Assembly: GCA_002840055.1 (NCBI GenBank) | Contig: PGZJ01000002.1 | Span: 310,001 to 374,000 of the forward strand | DNA: 64,000 nucleotides | From: Gammaproteobacteria bacterium HGW-Gammaproteobacteria-11 | Lineage (GTDB): Bacteria; Pseudomonadota; Gammaproteobacteria; Pseudomonadales; Pseudomonadaceae | Reading direction: 5' to 3' | Shown here: positions 1 through 8,577 of the stretch, piece after piece | Numbering within the stretch: position 1 is the stretch's first letter | How the letters are laid out: every line of letters begins with the position of its first letter | The notes under the pieces: model-generated | Told to the model about the DNA's origin: nothing | What the model saw: only the letters and a program-made list of their open reading frames with translations | Database searches by the model: none | Translations under genes and position numbers: made by a program

Positions 1-58
1 GATACTGGCCCTGCCTTACGGTATTCAGTCCTGAGGACATCAGGTCAAGGGATGGCAT
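1..58 (-). CDS. 5' end of an unidentified small protein gene (runs off the window)
   Basis: An ATG at 58 on the minus strand is preceded, 8 bases upstream, by a GGAGG ribosome binding site (about 67-71). It opens a frame that stays open to the window edge and begins MPSLDLMSSGLNTVRQGQY. It lies downstream of bioD on the same strand. Only 19 residues are visible, so the family cannot be named. The strong ribosome binding site is the main support. Confidence 0.5.
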   Translation of the reverse strand, partial: MPSLDLMSSGLNTVRQGQY

Positions 59-121
59 AAACGACGCCTCCAAATGGATTGATCACTTTATATTCAAGCA
101 CAAAGTGCCAGTATGCGGTAC

Positions 122-149
122 CACCGCTGGTCAGTTCAGACCAGCGGTG
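122..149 (-). terminator. Inverted repeat at the 3' end of bioD
   Basis: CACCGCTGGTC (122-132) and GACCAGCGGTG (139-149) form a perfect 11-bp stem with a 6-base loop. The bioD stop codon (136-138) lies in the loop. No run of T follows on the minus strand, so this is a weak intrinsic terminator at best, or an mRNA 3'-end stabiliser. Confidence 0.45.
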
Positions 150-816
150 CAATATCCAGATGGCTGGCAATCACTTCCGGCAGTGGCTGGGCCAACCAGG
201 GCACCACGCCAAGACAGGGGGCCTTGAGCCGTTCCTTCAAGGTAGCCAGGTTCTCGGCAGCACGGTTCATCTGCGGATCAACCTGATTGGCCACCCAGCC
301 AACCAGCTTCAAACCGTCGGCAGCAATGGCCTCAGCCGTCAACAAAGCATGGTTGATGCAACCTAGCTTCATACCGACCACCATGATCACCGGTACATTC
401 AGGTTGCACGCCAGATCAGCCAGGGTCTGCTCGGCATTCAGTGGCACGCGCCAGCCGCCTGCGCCTTCCACCAGCGTCAGTTGCGCCTGATGCTGGAACA
501 CCCGCTGGCAACCTGCCGCGAGCCGCTCAACCGTCAGCTCGACGCCCTCTTCCTGAGCGGCAATATGCGGGGCGATGGCCGCCTCAAGGCACAAGGGATT
601 GATGTCATCGTAGGCCAGCGCCGGCTGACATTGGGCCTGCAGCGCAAGCGCATCGTCATTACGCAGCCCCTGCGGCGTTGATTCCGCGCCGGCGGCAACC
701 GGCTTGACCGCAGCGGTACTCAGGCCACGCTGACGCGCCGCGTACAACAAGGCAGCAGCTATGGTGGTTTTGCCAATCTCGGTGTCGGTGCCGGTAACAA
801 AATAACGCTGGTGCAT
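136..816 (-). CDS. bioD: Dethiobiotin synthetase BioD
   Basis: ATP-dependent dethiobiotin synthetase, 226 aa, the usual length. It closes the ureido ring: 7,8-diaminopelargonate + CO2 + ATP gives dethiobiotin, in the cytoplasm. The P-loop GTDTEIGKT is at residues 9-17, and VEGAGGWRVPL in the middle is the family's conserved VEGAGG segment. It is the last gene of the block bioF-bioH-bioC-bioD; the bioC stop is one base before its start region, which fits translational coupling. Only the final step, BioB, remains after this enzyme. Confidence 0.97.
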   Translation of the reverse strand: MHQRYFVTGTDTEIGKTTIAAALLYAARQRGLSTAAVKPVAAGAESTPQGLRNDDALALQAQCQPALAYDDINPLCLEAAIAPHIAAQEEGVELTVERLAAGCQRVFQHQAQLTLVEGAGGWRVPLNAEQTLADLACNLNVPVIMVVGMKLGCINHALLTAEAIAADGLKLVGWVANQVDPQMNRAAENLATLKERLKAPCLGVVPWLAQPLPEVIASHLDIAPLV

Positions 817-817
817 G

Positions 818-1606
818 TCAGGCCTCCTTGAACATCAGAATATGCGCCACCTGGTAGGTAGCCGTCAGCCCGGCGGGCTGACGATAGGCTTCATAGGCCT
901 CGGTCAAGGCCCGCAAGCGCGCCCGACCGGTCAAGCCGCCGGGGCGACCCGGATTCAGGTTGTGCGCACCCAGCGCCTTGAGCTCTCGGGTCAGGTCGCT
1001 CAACTGCGGGTAATGCAGTACATGGGACTCAATGTCGCAGTGCCAGCGGGCAAAGCCGGCAGCAGCCAGTTGGCTTTGCAGGGATGCCAGTGCGCTGAAA
1101 CGGTTGACGTGGACAAAGCCGTCTACCTGCTGCCAGGCCGCTTGCAGCTCATATAAACTGCCCTCGACCAAGGTAGTAAAAGCCAGGTAACCGCCAGGCC
1201 GCAGGCACCGTCGTGCTTCCGACAAGGCACGCGGCAGATCGGGGCACCACTGCAGCGCCAGGCTGGAAAACAGCAGATCCTGACTGGCATCGCGCAGCGG
1301 CAGCGCTTCGGCATCGGCAACCACCCAGTCGCCCTGCCCGGCCTGCTGGCTGCGGGCAAACTGCAGCATGCCTTCGGCCAGATCCAGGCCAATGACCGGC
1401 TGGGCAAAATGCATTTGTAACTGGCGGGTAAAATAGCCGGTACCGCATCCCAGGTCAGTGACTGCCCGGGGCTGCAGCTGCGCTGGAAGACGCGCCAACA
1501 AATTGCTACCAACCTGACGCTGGAAGGCCGCCGCCTGATCATAGCTGTGTGCGGCACGGCTGAATGAGGCAGCCACCTGCCCCTTGTCGATCTGCGCTTC
1601 AGTCAT
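818..1606 (-). CDS. bioC: Malonyl-ACP O-methyltransferase BioC
   Basis: SAM-dependent methyltransferase, 262 aa, that methylates malonyl-ACP to disguise it as a primer for pimelate synthesis on the fatty acid machinery. SAM-binding motif I reads VTDLGCGTGYFT near residue 60. I chose the ATG at 1606 ([19 protein letters not shown]) because it matches the BioC N-terminus and gives an 8-base overlap with the end of bioH. A longer frame extends upstream inside bioH but has no family resemblance. Its partner BioH is encoded just upstream. Confidence 0.95.
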   Translation of the reverse strand: MTEAQIDKGQVAASFSRAAHSYDQAAAFQRQVGSNLLARLPAQLQPRAVTDLGCGTGYFTRQLQMHFAQPVIGLDLAEGMLQFARSQQAGQGDWVVADAEALPLRDASQDLLFSSLALQWCPDLPRALSEARRCLRPGGYLAFTTLVEGSLYELQAAWQQVDGFVHVNRFSALASLQSQLAAAGFARWHCDIESHVLHYPQLSDLTRELKALGAHNLNPGRPGGLTGRARLRALTEAYEAYRQPAGLTATYQVAHILMFKEA

Positions 1607-2315
1607 GTTCAGCAGCCAGAAAATCGCCAATCTGCTCAGCCAGCCACTGCGGATGCTCCAGCGGCAGAGCATGACTTGCCTGATCATTGATACGGATTCG
1701 GGCCCCGGGATTGAGTGCCTGCAAGGCTGGCGCAACGCCCACCGGCACCAGCGCATCACCAGCGGCCAGGCAATGCAGCATGGGCACAGTGCTGTGACTC
1801 AGGGCCCGGCGGTTATCCAGTACCGCCAACAGGGCCAGGGCATGCAGGCGCTGCTCTTCATCGGCATGGTCCCAGGGCATGGCTTTGCTCAGGCTGCGGG
1901 CCTGCTCGCTACCCTGACTGACCAGCAGGGCAAAGCGCTTGAGGCAACGTGGCTGATCCTGTCGCGCCGCCGCGTAAAAATCCTTGAATACCGCTTGAGG
2001 CATGGCCTCAGGCCAATCCGGGCGCGCCGCAAAACAGGCATTGCTGGCCAGGGTCACCACAGCACTGAAACGCTCCGGATAACGCCGCAGCAACTGTACG
2101 GCGAGCATGCCGCCGAGCGACCAGCCGACCAGCACGCCGGGGCGCAAGCGCTCAGCCAGCGCGGCCAGATCAGGCTCAAGACTGGACATCTGCAGGGGCG
2201 GCAAATCCATGCACTCGATCCGCGCCTGCGGCAGGCGTTCAGCCAGGGCCTGCTGTAGCGGCTGCATGGACTGTGCGGACATGGCCCAACCCGGCAACAG
2301 GCTGATATCAGTCAT
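1599..2315 (-). CDS. bioH: Pimeloyl-ACP methyl ester carboxylesterase BioH
   Basis: Alpha/beta-hydrolase of 238 aa that removes the methyl group from pimeloyl-ACP methyl ester, ending the BioC-BioH disguise pathway. The nucleophile elbow is GWSLGG (serine near residue 68) and the catalytic histidine is in [11 protein letters not shown] near the C-terminus. It overlaps bioF upstream and bioC downstream by 8 bases each, so the genes are probably translationally coupled. Position between bioF and bioC is the pseudomonad arrangement. Confidence 0.95.
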   Translation of the reverse strand: MTDISLLPGWAMSAQSMQPLQQALAERLPQARIECMDLPPLQMSSLEPDLAALAERLRPGVLVGWSLGGMLAVQLLRRYPERFSAVVTLASNACFAARPDWPEAMPQAVFKDFYAAARQDQPRCLKRFALLVSQGSEQARSLSKAMPWDHADEEQRLHALALLAVLDNRRALSHSTVPMLHCLAAGDALVPVGVAPALQALNPGARIRINDQASHALPLEHPQWLAEQIGDFLAAEHD

Positions 2316-3483
2316 GGTTCTGCTCCGGTAATTCAGCGACCGCCGCCTTCAGGGCTGCGAGCAACTGATTGACGTCCTCAGGCGTATGCGCCGCTGACAG
2401 CGTTACCCGCAGGCGCGCCGTGCCATTGGGCACAGTCGGCGGACGAATCGCGGTCACCAGCATGCCGCGCCGGCGCAGCGCCGCCGAGAGCAACAGGGCG
2501 CGGGCACTGCTGCCCACCAGAATGGGTTGAATAGGTGTCGCGCTGTCCATCAACTCCAGACCAATAGTGGCAACACCGGTTCGGAACTGACTGATCAGTT
2601 GCTGCAGCCGCTCACGCCGCCAGCTTTCCTGCTGCAGCAATTGCAGGCTTTTCAGCGTGGCGCAGGCAATCGCCGGGGGCTGGCTGGTGGTGTAGATGTA
2701 GGGGCGGGCAAACTGGATCAGGGTTTCGATCAACGCCTCGCTGCCCGCAACAAAGGCGCCAGCGGTGCCAAAGCCCTTGCCGAGGGTGCCGATCAACACC
2801 GGCACATCGTCCAGCCCCAGGCCAAAGTGCTCGACAATGCCGCCACCCTGCTGACCCAGACAGCCAAAGCCATGGGCGTCATCGACCATCATCCAGGCAC
2901 CGCGGGCCCGTGCGGCGGCGCACAGGGCCGGCAGATCAGCCAGATCACCATCCATGCTGAAGACGCCATCGGTCACCACCAGGGTATTACCGACTGCCTT
3001 GTCCAGACGACTCTCAAGACTGGCCACATCATTATGCAGATAGCGTGAAAAGCGCGCACCACTGAGCAGGCCAGCGTCGAGCAGCGAGGCATGATTGAGG
3101 CGGTCTTCCAGCACCGTATCGCCGCGCCCGACCAAAGCCGTCACGGCGCCCAGATTGGCCATGTAACCGCTGGATAACAACAGTGCACGGGGCCGACCGG
3201 TAAACGCGGCCAGCGCCTCTTCCAGTTCATGGTGCGGGCTGCTGTGACCCACCACCAGATGCGATGCACCGCCGCCGACCCCCCAGCGTTTTGCACCTTC
3301 GGTAAAGGCGGCAAGCACCTCAGGGTGATTGGCCAACCCCAGGTAATCATTACTGCAAAAGCCCAGCAACGACTGCCCATCCACCTGCACACGCACGCCT
3401 TGCGGCGACTGCAACAGCGGACGCTGTCGGTATAGATGCGCAGCATGGCGCTCGGCAAGACGGGACCGCAGGTTGAAGGGCAT
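2308..3483 (-). CDS. bioF: 8-amino-7-oxononanoate synthase BioF
   Basis: PLP-dependent acyl-CoA transferase of the alpha-oxoamine synthase family, 391 aa. It condenses pimeloyl-ACP with L-alanine to 8-amino-7-oxononanoate. Visible motifs are SNDYLGLA near the N-terminus, [13 protein letters not shown] in the core, and the PLP lysine in [12 protein letters not shown] chose ATG 3483 ([19 protein letters not shown]). The longer frame upstream is encoded by a repetitive intergenic element and is not credible. The gene is separated from bioB by about 150 bases holding that repeat. Confidence 0.96.
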   Translation of the reverse strand: MPFNLRSRLAERHAAHLYRQRPLLQSPQGVRVQVDGQSLLGFCSNDYLGLANHPEVLAAFTEGAKRWGVGGGASHLVVGHSSPHHELEEALAAFTGRPRALLLSSGYMANLGAVTALVGRGDTVLEDRLNHASLLDAGLLSGARFSRYLHNDVASLESRLDKAVGNTLVVTDGVFSMDGDLADLPALCAAARARGAWMMVDDAHGFGCLGQQGGGIVEHFGLGLDDVPVLIGTLGKGFGTAGAFVAGSEALIETLIQFARPYIYTTSQPPAIACATLKSLQLLQQESWRRERLQQLISQFRTGVATIGLELMDSATPIQPILVGSSARALLLSAALRRRGMLVTAIRPPTVPNGTARLRVTLSAAHTPEDVNQLLAALKAAVAELPEQNHD

Positions 3484-3495
3484 AAAAAACCGCTT

Positions 3496-3627
3496 TAGGC
3501 TGGAGGCTGGAGGCTGGAAGATCGGGTCCTGCAAACTACCGCTGATTGCTGATGCCGGGACCAACCACGGCAATCAGTGACCCTGAGAACGGTCGGCTTC
3601 CGGCTTTCAGCCTTCAGCCTTCAGCCC
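3496..3627. repeat. Facing heptamer-repeat element between bioB and bioF
   Basis: The left arm (3496-3520) carries three near-perfect copies of a 7-mer (AGGCTGG). The right arm (about 3594-3627) carries CAGCCTT three times, the reverse complement with one change. About 73 unrelated bases separate the arms. The arms can pair into a long imperfect stem. It is one of six such elements in the window. Confidence 0.7.
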
Positions 3628-3631
3628 GTGC

Positions 3632-4690
3632 TCAGCCCGCCGCATTGACAAACAGGGCGCTATCGCGCTGTTCGACCAGGGCCTGCTCGATGGCGGCCTG
3701 GTGCACTTCGTCGTCGTGCTCCTGACGCTCTTCCGGCTTGATGCCGAGGCGGTCGAACAGGCGCATGTCCTTTTCCGCCTGGGGATTCGAGGTGGTCAGC
3801 AGTCGATCGCCATAGAAAATCGAGTTGGCGCCAGCGAAGAACGCCAGGGCCTGGGTCTGTTCATTCATCTGCTCACGGCCGGCAGACAGGCGCACGTGGG
3901 ACCTGGGCATCATGATCCGGGCTACCGCCAGGGTACGGATAAAGTCGAAGGGATCGACGTCGGCTTCGTTCTCCAGCGGCGTGCCCTTGACCTTGACCAG
4001 CATGTTGATCGGCACGCTTTCCGGGTGTTCCGGCAGGTTGGCCAACTGGATCAACAGACCGGCACGGTCTTCCAGGCTTTCACCCATGCCGAGGATGCCG
4101 CCGGAACAGATCTTCATGCCGGCTTCACGCACGTAGGACAGGGTCTCAAGACGATCACCAAAACTGCGGGTGGTGATGATCTTGCCGTAGAACTCGGGTG
4201 AGGTATCAAGGTTGTGGTTGTAGTAATCCAGACCGGCATCGGCCAGTGCAGCAGTCTGCTCCTTGGTCAGTTTGCCCAGGGTCATGCAGGTTTCCAGACC
4301 CAGCTTGCGTACACCGCGGACCATATCCAGCACATAGGGCATGTCCTTGTCGGAGGGATGCTTCCAGGCGGCGCCCATGCAAAAGCGCGTGGCGCCGATG
4401 GCCTTGGCCGCAGCAGCTTCATCCAGCACCTTCTGCACTTCCAGCAGCTTTTCCTTGTCCAGGCCGGTGTTGTAATGGCCGGATTGCGGGCAATACTTGC
4501 AATCCTCGGGGCAGGCACCGGTCTTGATCGACAACAGCGTCGAGACTTGAACCCGGTTGGCATCAAAGTGCTGGCGATGCACGGTCTGGGCCTGAAACAG
4601 CAAATCGTTGAACGGTTGCTTGAACAGGGCCAGCACCTCGGCCGGTTTCCAGTCATGGCGGGTCGAGGACGGGGTCAAGGAGAGCGTCAT
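3632..4690 (-). CDS. bioB: Biotin synthase BioB
   Basis: Radical SAM enzyme, 352 aa, that inserts sulfur into dethiobiotin as the last step of biotin synthesis. The [4Fe-4S] motif [10 protein letters not shown] has cysteines at 60, 64 and 67. I chose ATG 4690 because AGGA lies 9 bases upstream; an in-frame GTG at 4714 (eight extra residues) lacks a comparable site. The gene is divergent from comF, and its promoter must lie in about 4691-4777, where a perfect palindrome is found. Confidence 0.97.
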   Translation of the reverse strand: MTLSLTPSSTRHDWKPAEVLALFKQPFNDLLFQAQTVHRQHFDANRVQVSTLLSIKTGACPEDCKYCPQSGHYNTGLDKEKLLEVQKVLDEAAAAKAIGATRFCMGAAWKHPSDKDMPYVLDMVRGVRKLGLETCMTLGKLTKEQTAALADAGLDYYNHNLDTSPEFYGKIITTRSFGDRLETLSYVREAGMKICSGGILGMGESLEDRAGLLIQLANLPEHPESVPINMLVKVKGTPLENEADVDPFDFIRTLAVARIMMPRSHVRLSAGREQMNEQTQALAFFAGANSIFYGDRLLTTSNPQAEKDMRLFDRLGIKPEERQEHDDEVHQAAIEQALVEQRDSALFVNAAG

Positions 4691-4716
4691 GGGATCATTC
4701 CTGAGGGTTTGCACGG

Positions 4717-4732
4717 GAACCGATTTCGGTTC
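4717..4732. promoter_or_regulatory. Perfect 16-bp palindrome upstream of bioB
   Basis: GAACCGA-TT-TCGGTTC reads the same on both strands. It is centred about 35 bases upstream of the bioB start, in the region between divergent bioB and comF. This is a good place for a repressor site controlling bioB. It does not match the long-spaced TTGTAAACC-type BirA operator, so the protein that would bind it is unknown. Confidence 0.4.
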
Positions 4733-4777
4733 AATCTATGCCTCGCATCATAGCGACGGCATGGAGGCTGTCAACCT

Positions 4778-5497
4778 TTGAAGATCAAGCAGGTTTACAA
4801 GTGGCTATTTAATAACCAGCAACTACCCTGCCTGCTATGCCAGGCATCCGGGCCCCATGCCGAGCATGGACTCTGCACCGGCTGCCATGCCGACCTGCCC
4901 TGGCTCGGCTACCATTGCCGCCAATGCGCCATCCCGCTACCCCAGCCAGACGCCCGTTGCGGACAATGCCAACAGCGTGCACCCGCTTTCTCCCAGGTTG
5001 TTTGCCCGCTGCTGTATCGTTTCCCGCTGGATAGCCTGATACCGGCTTTCAAACACCATGAACAGCTGACCTATGGCCGCCTGCTGGGCCGGTTGCTGGC
5101 CGAGCACGTGCAACATCATTACCACGAGCGCCAACTGCAATTACCCGATCTGCTGGTCCCCATGCCGCTGTTCCGAGGGCGGCTGGCGCAACGGGGGTTC
5201 AATCAGGCCCACGAACTGGCACGGCCAGTGGCGCGTTTACTACAGTTGCCCCTGAGCCAACGCAGCTTGCAGCGCATTCGTCCGACCCCGGCTCAGCAGG
5301 GACTCAGTGCACGGGAGCGGCGGCGCAACCTGCAGGATGCCTTCAGCTGCAGTGCACCCGAGCACATGCTGGGACGCCATGTTGCCCTGATTGATGACGT
5401 GCTTACCACTGGCGCCAGCGCCGACGAAGCAAGCCGTGTTCTGCTGGCTGCGGGTGCGTTGAGTGTCAGTGTCTGGTGTGTTGCCAGAACGCCCTGA
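4778..5497 (+). CDS. comF: ComF family phosphoribosyltransferase-like protein
   Basis: A 239-aa ComF protein, linked to natural DNA uptake and called GntX in some bacteria. The N-terminus has a double zinc-finger pattern (CLLC, CTGC, CRQC, CGQC within the first 70 residues). The C-terminus has the PRPP-binding signature VALIDDVLTTGAS. The only in-frame start before the zinc-finger region is TTG at 4778, a rare but acceptable start that places CLLC about 18 residues in. It is divergent from bioB. Confidence 0.9.
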   Translation: MKIKQVYKWLFNNQQLPCLLCQASGPHAEHGLCTGCHADLPWLGYHCRQCAIPLPQPDARCGQCQQRAPAFSQVVCPLLYRFPLDSLIPAFKHHEQLTYGRLLGRLLAEHVQHHYHERQLQLPDLLVPMPLFRGRLAQRGFNQAHELARPVARLLQLPLSQRSLQRIRPTPAQQGLSARERRRNLQDAFSCSAPEHMLGRHVALIDDVLTTGASADEASRVLLAAGALSVSVWCVARTP

Positions 5498-5572
5498 TGT
5501 CCTGCCTCCGAGACTGCGCTTGCGACCGACGGCCTGAAGGCCCAAGCTAGCAGCCCATACCAAGGAGCCGCC

Positions 5573-6550
5573 ATGACCACCCACCCCTTTGCCCTGCTGA
5601 CCCCCGATACCGTGCTGGACGCGGTGGAGTCGCTCGGCTTTGTCAGCGATGCCCGCACCCTGACGCTGAACAGCTATGAAAACCGGGTATTCCAGATTGG
5701 TATTGAGGGTGCCGAGCCACTGATCGCCAAGTTTTATCGTCCCGAGCGCTGGTCCGATGAAGCCATCCTTGAAGAGCACACCTATTCGCAGGAACTGGCC
5801 GAACGTGACATTCCGGTGATTGCACCGATGCAGATCGACGGCAAAACCCTGTTCGAATTCGCCGGATTTCGTTTCAGCCTGTTTCGCCGCTTCGGTGGCC
5901 GCGCACCGGAACTCGACAACCCGGATCATCTGTTAATGCTCGGTCGACTGCTCGGTCGCCTGCATGCGGTGGGCGCCATGAAGCCTTTTCAGCATCGTCC
6001 GACCCTCAGTGTGCAGCGTTTTGGCCATGACAGTCTGGCCTTCCTGCGCGAATCCGGGGTGGTGCCGAAGGCGCTGCAACCAGCGTATTATTCGGTTGCC
6101 GATGATCTGATGCAGGTGATCGAGCAACGCTTCCGCGAGCATCCGTACCAGAGCCTGCGCCTGCATGGTGATCTGCATGTCGGTAACCTGCTGTGGCGCG
6201 ACGAGCATCTGTATATGGTTGATATGGACGACTGCCTGCAGGGACCAGCGATTCAGGACCTGTGGATGATGCTCTCTGGCGAGCGTGATCAGCGGCAGGC
6301 ACAGCTGTCGGAACTGGTTGACGGTTACAACGAATTCCATGATTTTGACCCGCGCCAGCTGCCGCTGATCGAGTCGCTGCGCAGTCTGCGGCTGGTGCAC
6401 TACAGTGCCTGGCTGGCCCGGCGCTGGACTGACCCGGCGTTCCCCAGACACTTCCCCTGGTTTGCCCAGGAGCGTTACTGGGCCGACCAGATCCTGACCC
6501 TGCGGGAACAGCGTGCCGCACTGGATGAGCCCGCGCTTCGGCTGTTCTGA
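5573..6550 (+). CDS. srkA: Stress response kinase A (SrkA/YihE)
   Basis: A 325-aa Ser/Thr protein kinase of the APH/choline-kinase fold. In E. coli SrkA protects cells from stress-induced death involving MazEF. The catalytic loop LHGDLHVGNLLW (near residue 200) and the metal-binding DMDD that follows are intact. The start at 5573 has AAGGAG six bases upstream. It follows comF by 75 bases on the same strand and may share its transcript. Confidence 0.93.
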   Translation: MTTHPFALLTPDTVLDAVESLGFVSDARTLTLNSYENRVFQIGIEGAEPLIAKFYRPERWSDEAILEEHTYSQELAERDIPVIAPMQIDGKTLFEFAGFRFSLFRRFGGRAPELDNPDHLLMLGRLLGRLHAVGAMKPFQHRPTLSVQRFGHDSLAFLRESGVVPKALQPAYYSVADDLMQVIEQRFREHPYQSLRLHGDLHVGNLLWRDEHLYMVDMDDCLQGPAIQDLWMMLSGERDQRQAQLSELVDGYNEFHDFDPRQLPLIESLRSLRLVHYSAWLARRWTDPAFPRHFPWFAQERYWADQILTLREQRAALDEPALRLF

Positions 6551-6637
6551 TCAGCGCGTATCAGGGACATCAATAGCCATTTTCAGTCAGGGAGTGACTC
6601 TTTACACTGCAACGCACTTTTATCCGAGGCAACGAGC

Positions 6638-8440
6638 ATGACCGATACCCTACTCGACTCCCGCAATCTGGCCTTCGAACTCTATGAAGTGCTGGATGCC
6701 GAGGCCCTGACCCAGCGCCCGCGTTTTGCCGATCACAACCGTGAAACCTTTGATGCCGCCATCGGCACCGCGCGCACCGTGGCAGAAAAGTTCTTTGCTC
6801 CGCACAACCGCAAGAACGACGAAAACGAACCGCAATACGTGGATGGCGCCGCCGTCCTGATCCCCGAGGTCAAGCCAGCCATGGACGCCTTTATCGAGGC
6901 CGGGTTTCTGAATGCCACGCGCAGCTTCGAGGTCGGCGGCATGCAGATGCCGAACCTGCTGTCCCAGGCCTGTTTTGCCCATTTCCAGTCCGCCAACGTC
7001 GCCAGCTCGTCCTATGCCATGCTGACCATGGGTGCCTCCAACCTGATCGAAAGCTTCGGTGATGACGAACAGAAAAAGCGCTTTCTCGAGCCAATGATCG
7101 AAGGCCGCTTCTTTGGCACCATGGCCCTGACCGAGCCGCACGCTGGCTCCTCTCTGTCGGATATCCGCACCAAGGCTGAACCCGCAGGTGACGGCACCTA
7201 TCGCCTGAAGGGCAACAAGATCTACATTTCCGGCGGCGATCACCCGCTGTCGGAAAACATCGTGCACATGGTGCTGGCCAAACTGCCGGATGCCCCGCCG
7301 GGAGTGAAGGGTATATCCCTGTTTATCGTGCCCAAGTTCCTGGTCAACGACGATGGCTCACTGGGCCCACGCAATGACGTGGCACTGGCCGGCCTGTTCC
7401 ACAAGATGGGCTGGCGCGGTACCACCTCCACCGCGCTGAACTTCGGCGAGAAAGGTGAGTGCGTCGGTTATCTGGTCGGCAAACCGCATCAGGGCCTGCC
7501 CTACATGTTCCGGATGATGAATGAGGCGCGCATCGGCGTGGGCATGGGCGCGATCATGCTCGGCTATGCCGGCTATCTGTATTCCCTGAACTATGCCCGC
7601 GATCGTCCCCAGGGTCGCCTGCCGGACGGCAAGGATCCGGCCAGTCCGCAGGTAGCCATTGTCGAGCACACTGACGTCAAGCGCATGCTGCTGACGCAGA
7701 AAGCCTATGTCGAAGGCGCCTTCGATCTTGGCCTGTACGCCGCACGCCTGTTTGATGACACCGAAACCCTGGAAACCGAAGCTGAACGCAGTACCGCACT
7801 GGAGCTGCTCGATCTGCTGACGCCGATCGTCAAATCCTGGCCGTCCGAGTTCTGCCTCAAGGCCAACGAGCTGGCGATTCAGATTCTTGGCGGCGCCGGC
7901 TATACCCGCGAGTACCCGGTCGAGCAGTATTACCGTGACAACCGCCTGAACCCGATCCACGAGGGCACCCACGGCATTCAGTCGCTGGATCTGCTCGGTC
8001 GCAAGGTCGCCATGAACAACGGCGCTGCACTCAAGCAGTTGTCGGCACTTATTCAGGATACCTGCCGTCGTGCCACGGAGTTCGACTCCCTGACCGCCCT
8101 GCGCGAGCCGCTGGAAAAACTCCACGCCCATATTGGCAAGGTCACCCTGGCGCTGCTTGGCGACATGGGCAAAGGCCAGGTCAACCAGGCGCTGGCCAAC
8201 TCGGCCCTGTACCTGACCGCCTTTGGCCATATGGTCATCGGCTGGCGCTGGCTGGAGCAGGCGATCCGCGCTGAGCAAGGTCTGGCCAGCGGCAAGCCGG
8301 TGGATGCCGACTTCTATCGGGGCAAGCTGCAGGCGGCGCGTTTCTTTCTGACCTGGGAAGTACCCGGCTGCCACCATGCCCTGCAGGTACTGGAAAACCG
8401 TGACAGCACCTGTCTCGATATGCAGGACAACTGGTTCTGA
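6638..8440 (+). CDS. Acyl-CoA dehydrogenase with C-terminal extension
   Basis: FAD-dependent acyl-CoA dehydrogenase of 600 aa, the long form found in pseudomonads, for the first step of beta-oxidation. Signatures include MALTEPHAGSSLSD (FAD/substrate binding) and QILGGAGYTREYPVEQYYRDNRLNPIHEG split across the core, where the second part holds the family's active-site region. The C-terminal 130 residues are the extra domain typical of this subgroup. In P. aeruginosa, related genes (PA0506, PA0508) also lie close to the bio cluster. Chain-length preference cannot be read from the sequence. Confidence 0.93.
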   Translation: MTDTLLDSRNLAFELYEVLDAEALTQRPRFADHNRETFDAAIGTARTVAEKFFAPHNRKNDENEPQYVDGAAVLIPEVKPAMDAFIEAGFLNATRSFEVGGMQMPNLLSQACFAHFQSANVASSSYAMLTMGASNLIESFGDDEQKKRFLEPMIEGRFFGTMALTEPHAGSSLSDIRTKAEPAGDGTYRLKGNKIYISGGDHPLSENIVHMVLAKLPDAPPGVKGISLFIVPKFLVNDDGSLGPRNDVALAGLFHKMGWRGTTSTALNFGEKGECVGYLVGKPHQGLPYMFRMMNEARIGVGMGAIMLGYAGYLYSLNYARDRPQGRLPDGKDPASPQVAIVEHTDVKRMLLTQKAYVEGAFDLGLYAARLFDDTETLETEAERSTALELLDLLTPIVKSWPSEFCLKANELAIQILGGAGYTREYPVEQYYRDNRLNPIHEGTHGIQSLDLLGRKVAMNNGAALKQLSALIQDTCRRATEFDSLTALREPLEKLHAHIGKVTLALLGDMGKGQVNQALANSALYLTAFGHMVIGWRWLEQAIRAEQGLASGKPVDADFYRGKLQAARFFLTWEVPGCHHALQVLENRDSTCLDMQDNWF

Positions 8441-8460
8441 ACGACCTGTATTCAAGATGA

Positions 8461-8491
8461 ATATCAGGCCGCCCACCGGGCGGCCTGATAT
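8461..8491 (+). terminator. Strong hairpin after the acyl-CoA dehydrogenase gene
   Basis: ATATCAGGCCGCCC (8461-8474) and GGGCGGCCTGATAT (8478-8491) form a perfect 14-bp, GC-rich stem with a 3-base loop, 21 bases after the stop codon. The stem ends in A/T pairs rather than a separate T-run, but is very likely a terminator. Confidence 0.75.
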
Positions 8492-8577
8492 TATCGGCGG
8501 CCGGAAAGTGAAGAGGACTTCCCAAGCCTTCCGGAGACGTCTACCCTTCGACACAGACCCTCTCTGGATGCCCTTAC

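Noticed and set aside
79-366. Plus-strand ORF over the end of bioD
   Set aside because: It is antisense to bioD, has no ribosome binding site and shows no protein features; a shadow frame.
818-1759. BioC with a 51-residue N-terminal extension
   Set aside because: The extension overlaps bioH and shows no BioC similarity; the ATG at 1606 fits the family.
4778-5497. BirA operator upstream of bioB
   Set aside because: The palindrome found is short and unspaced, unlike the long-spaced BirA site; listed as an unassigned palindrome instead.
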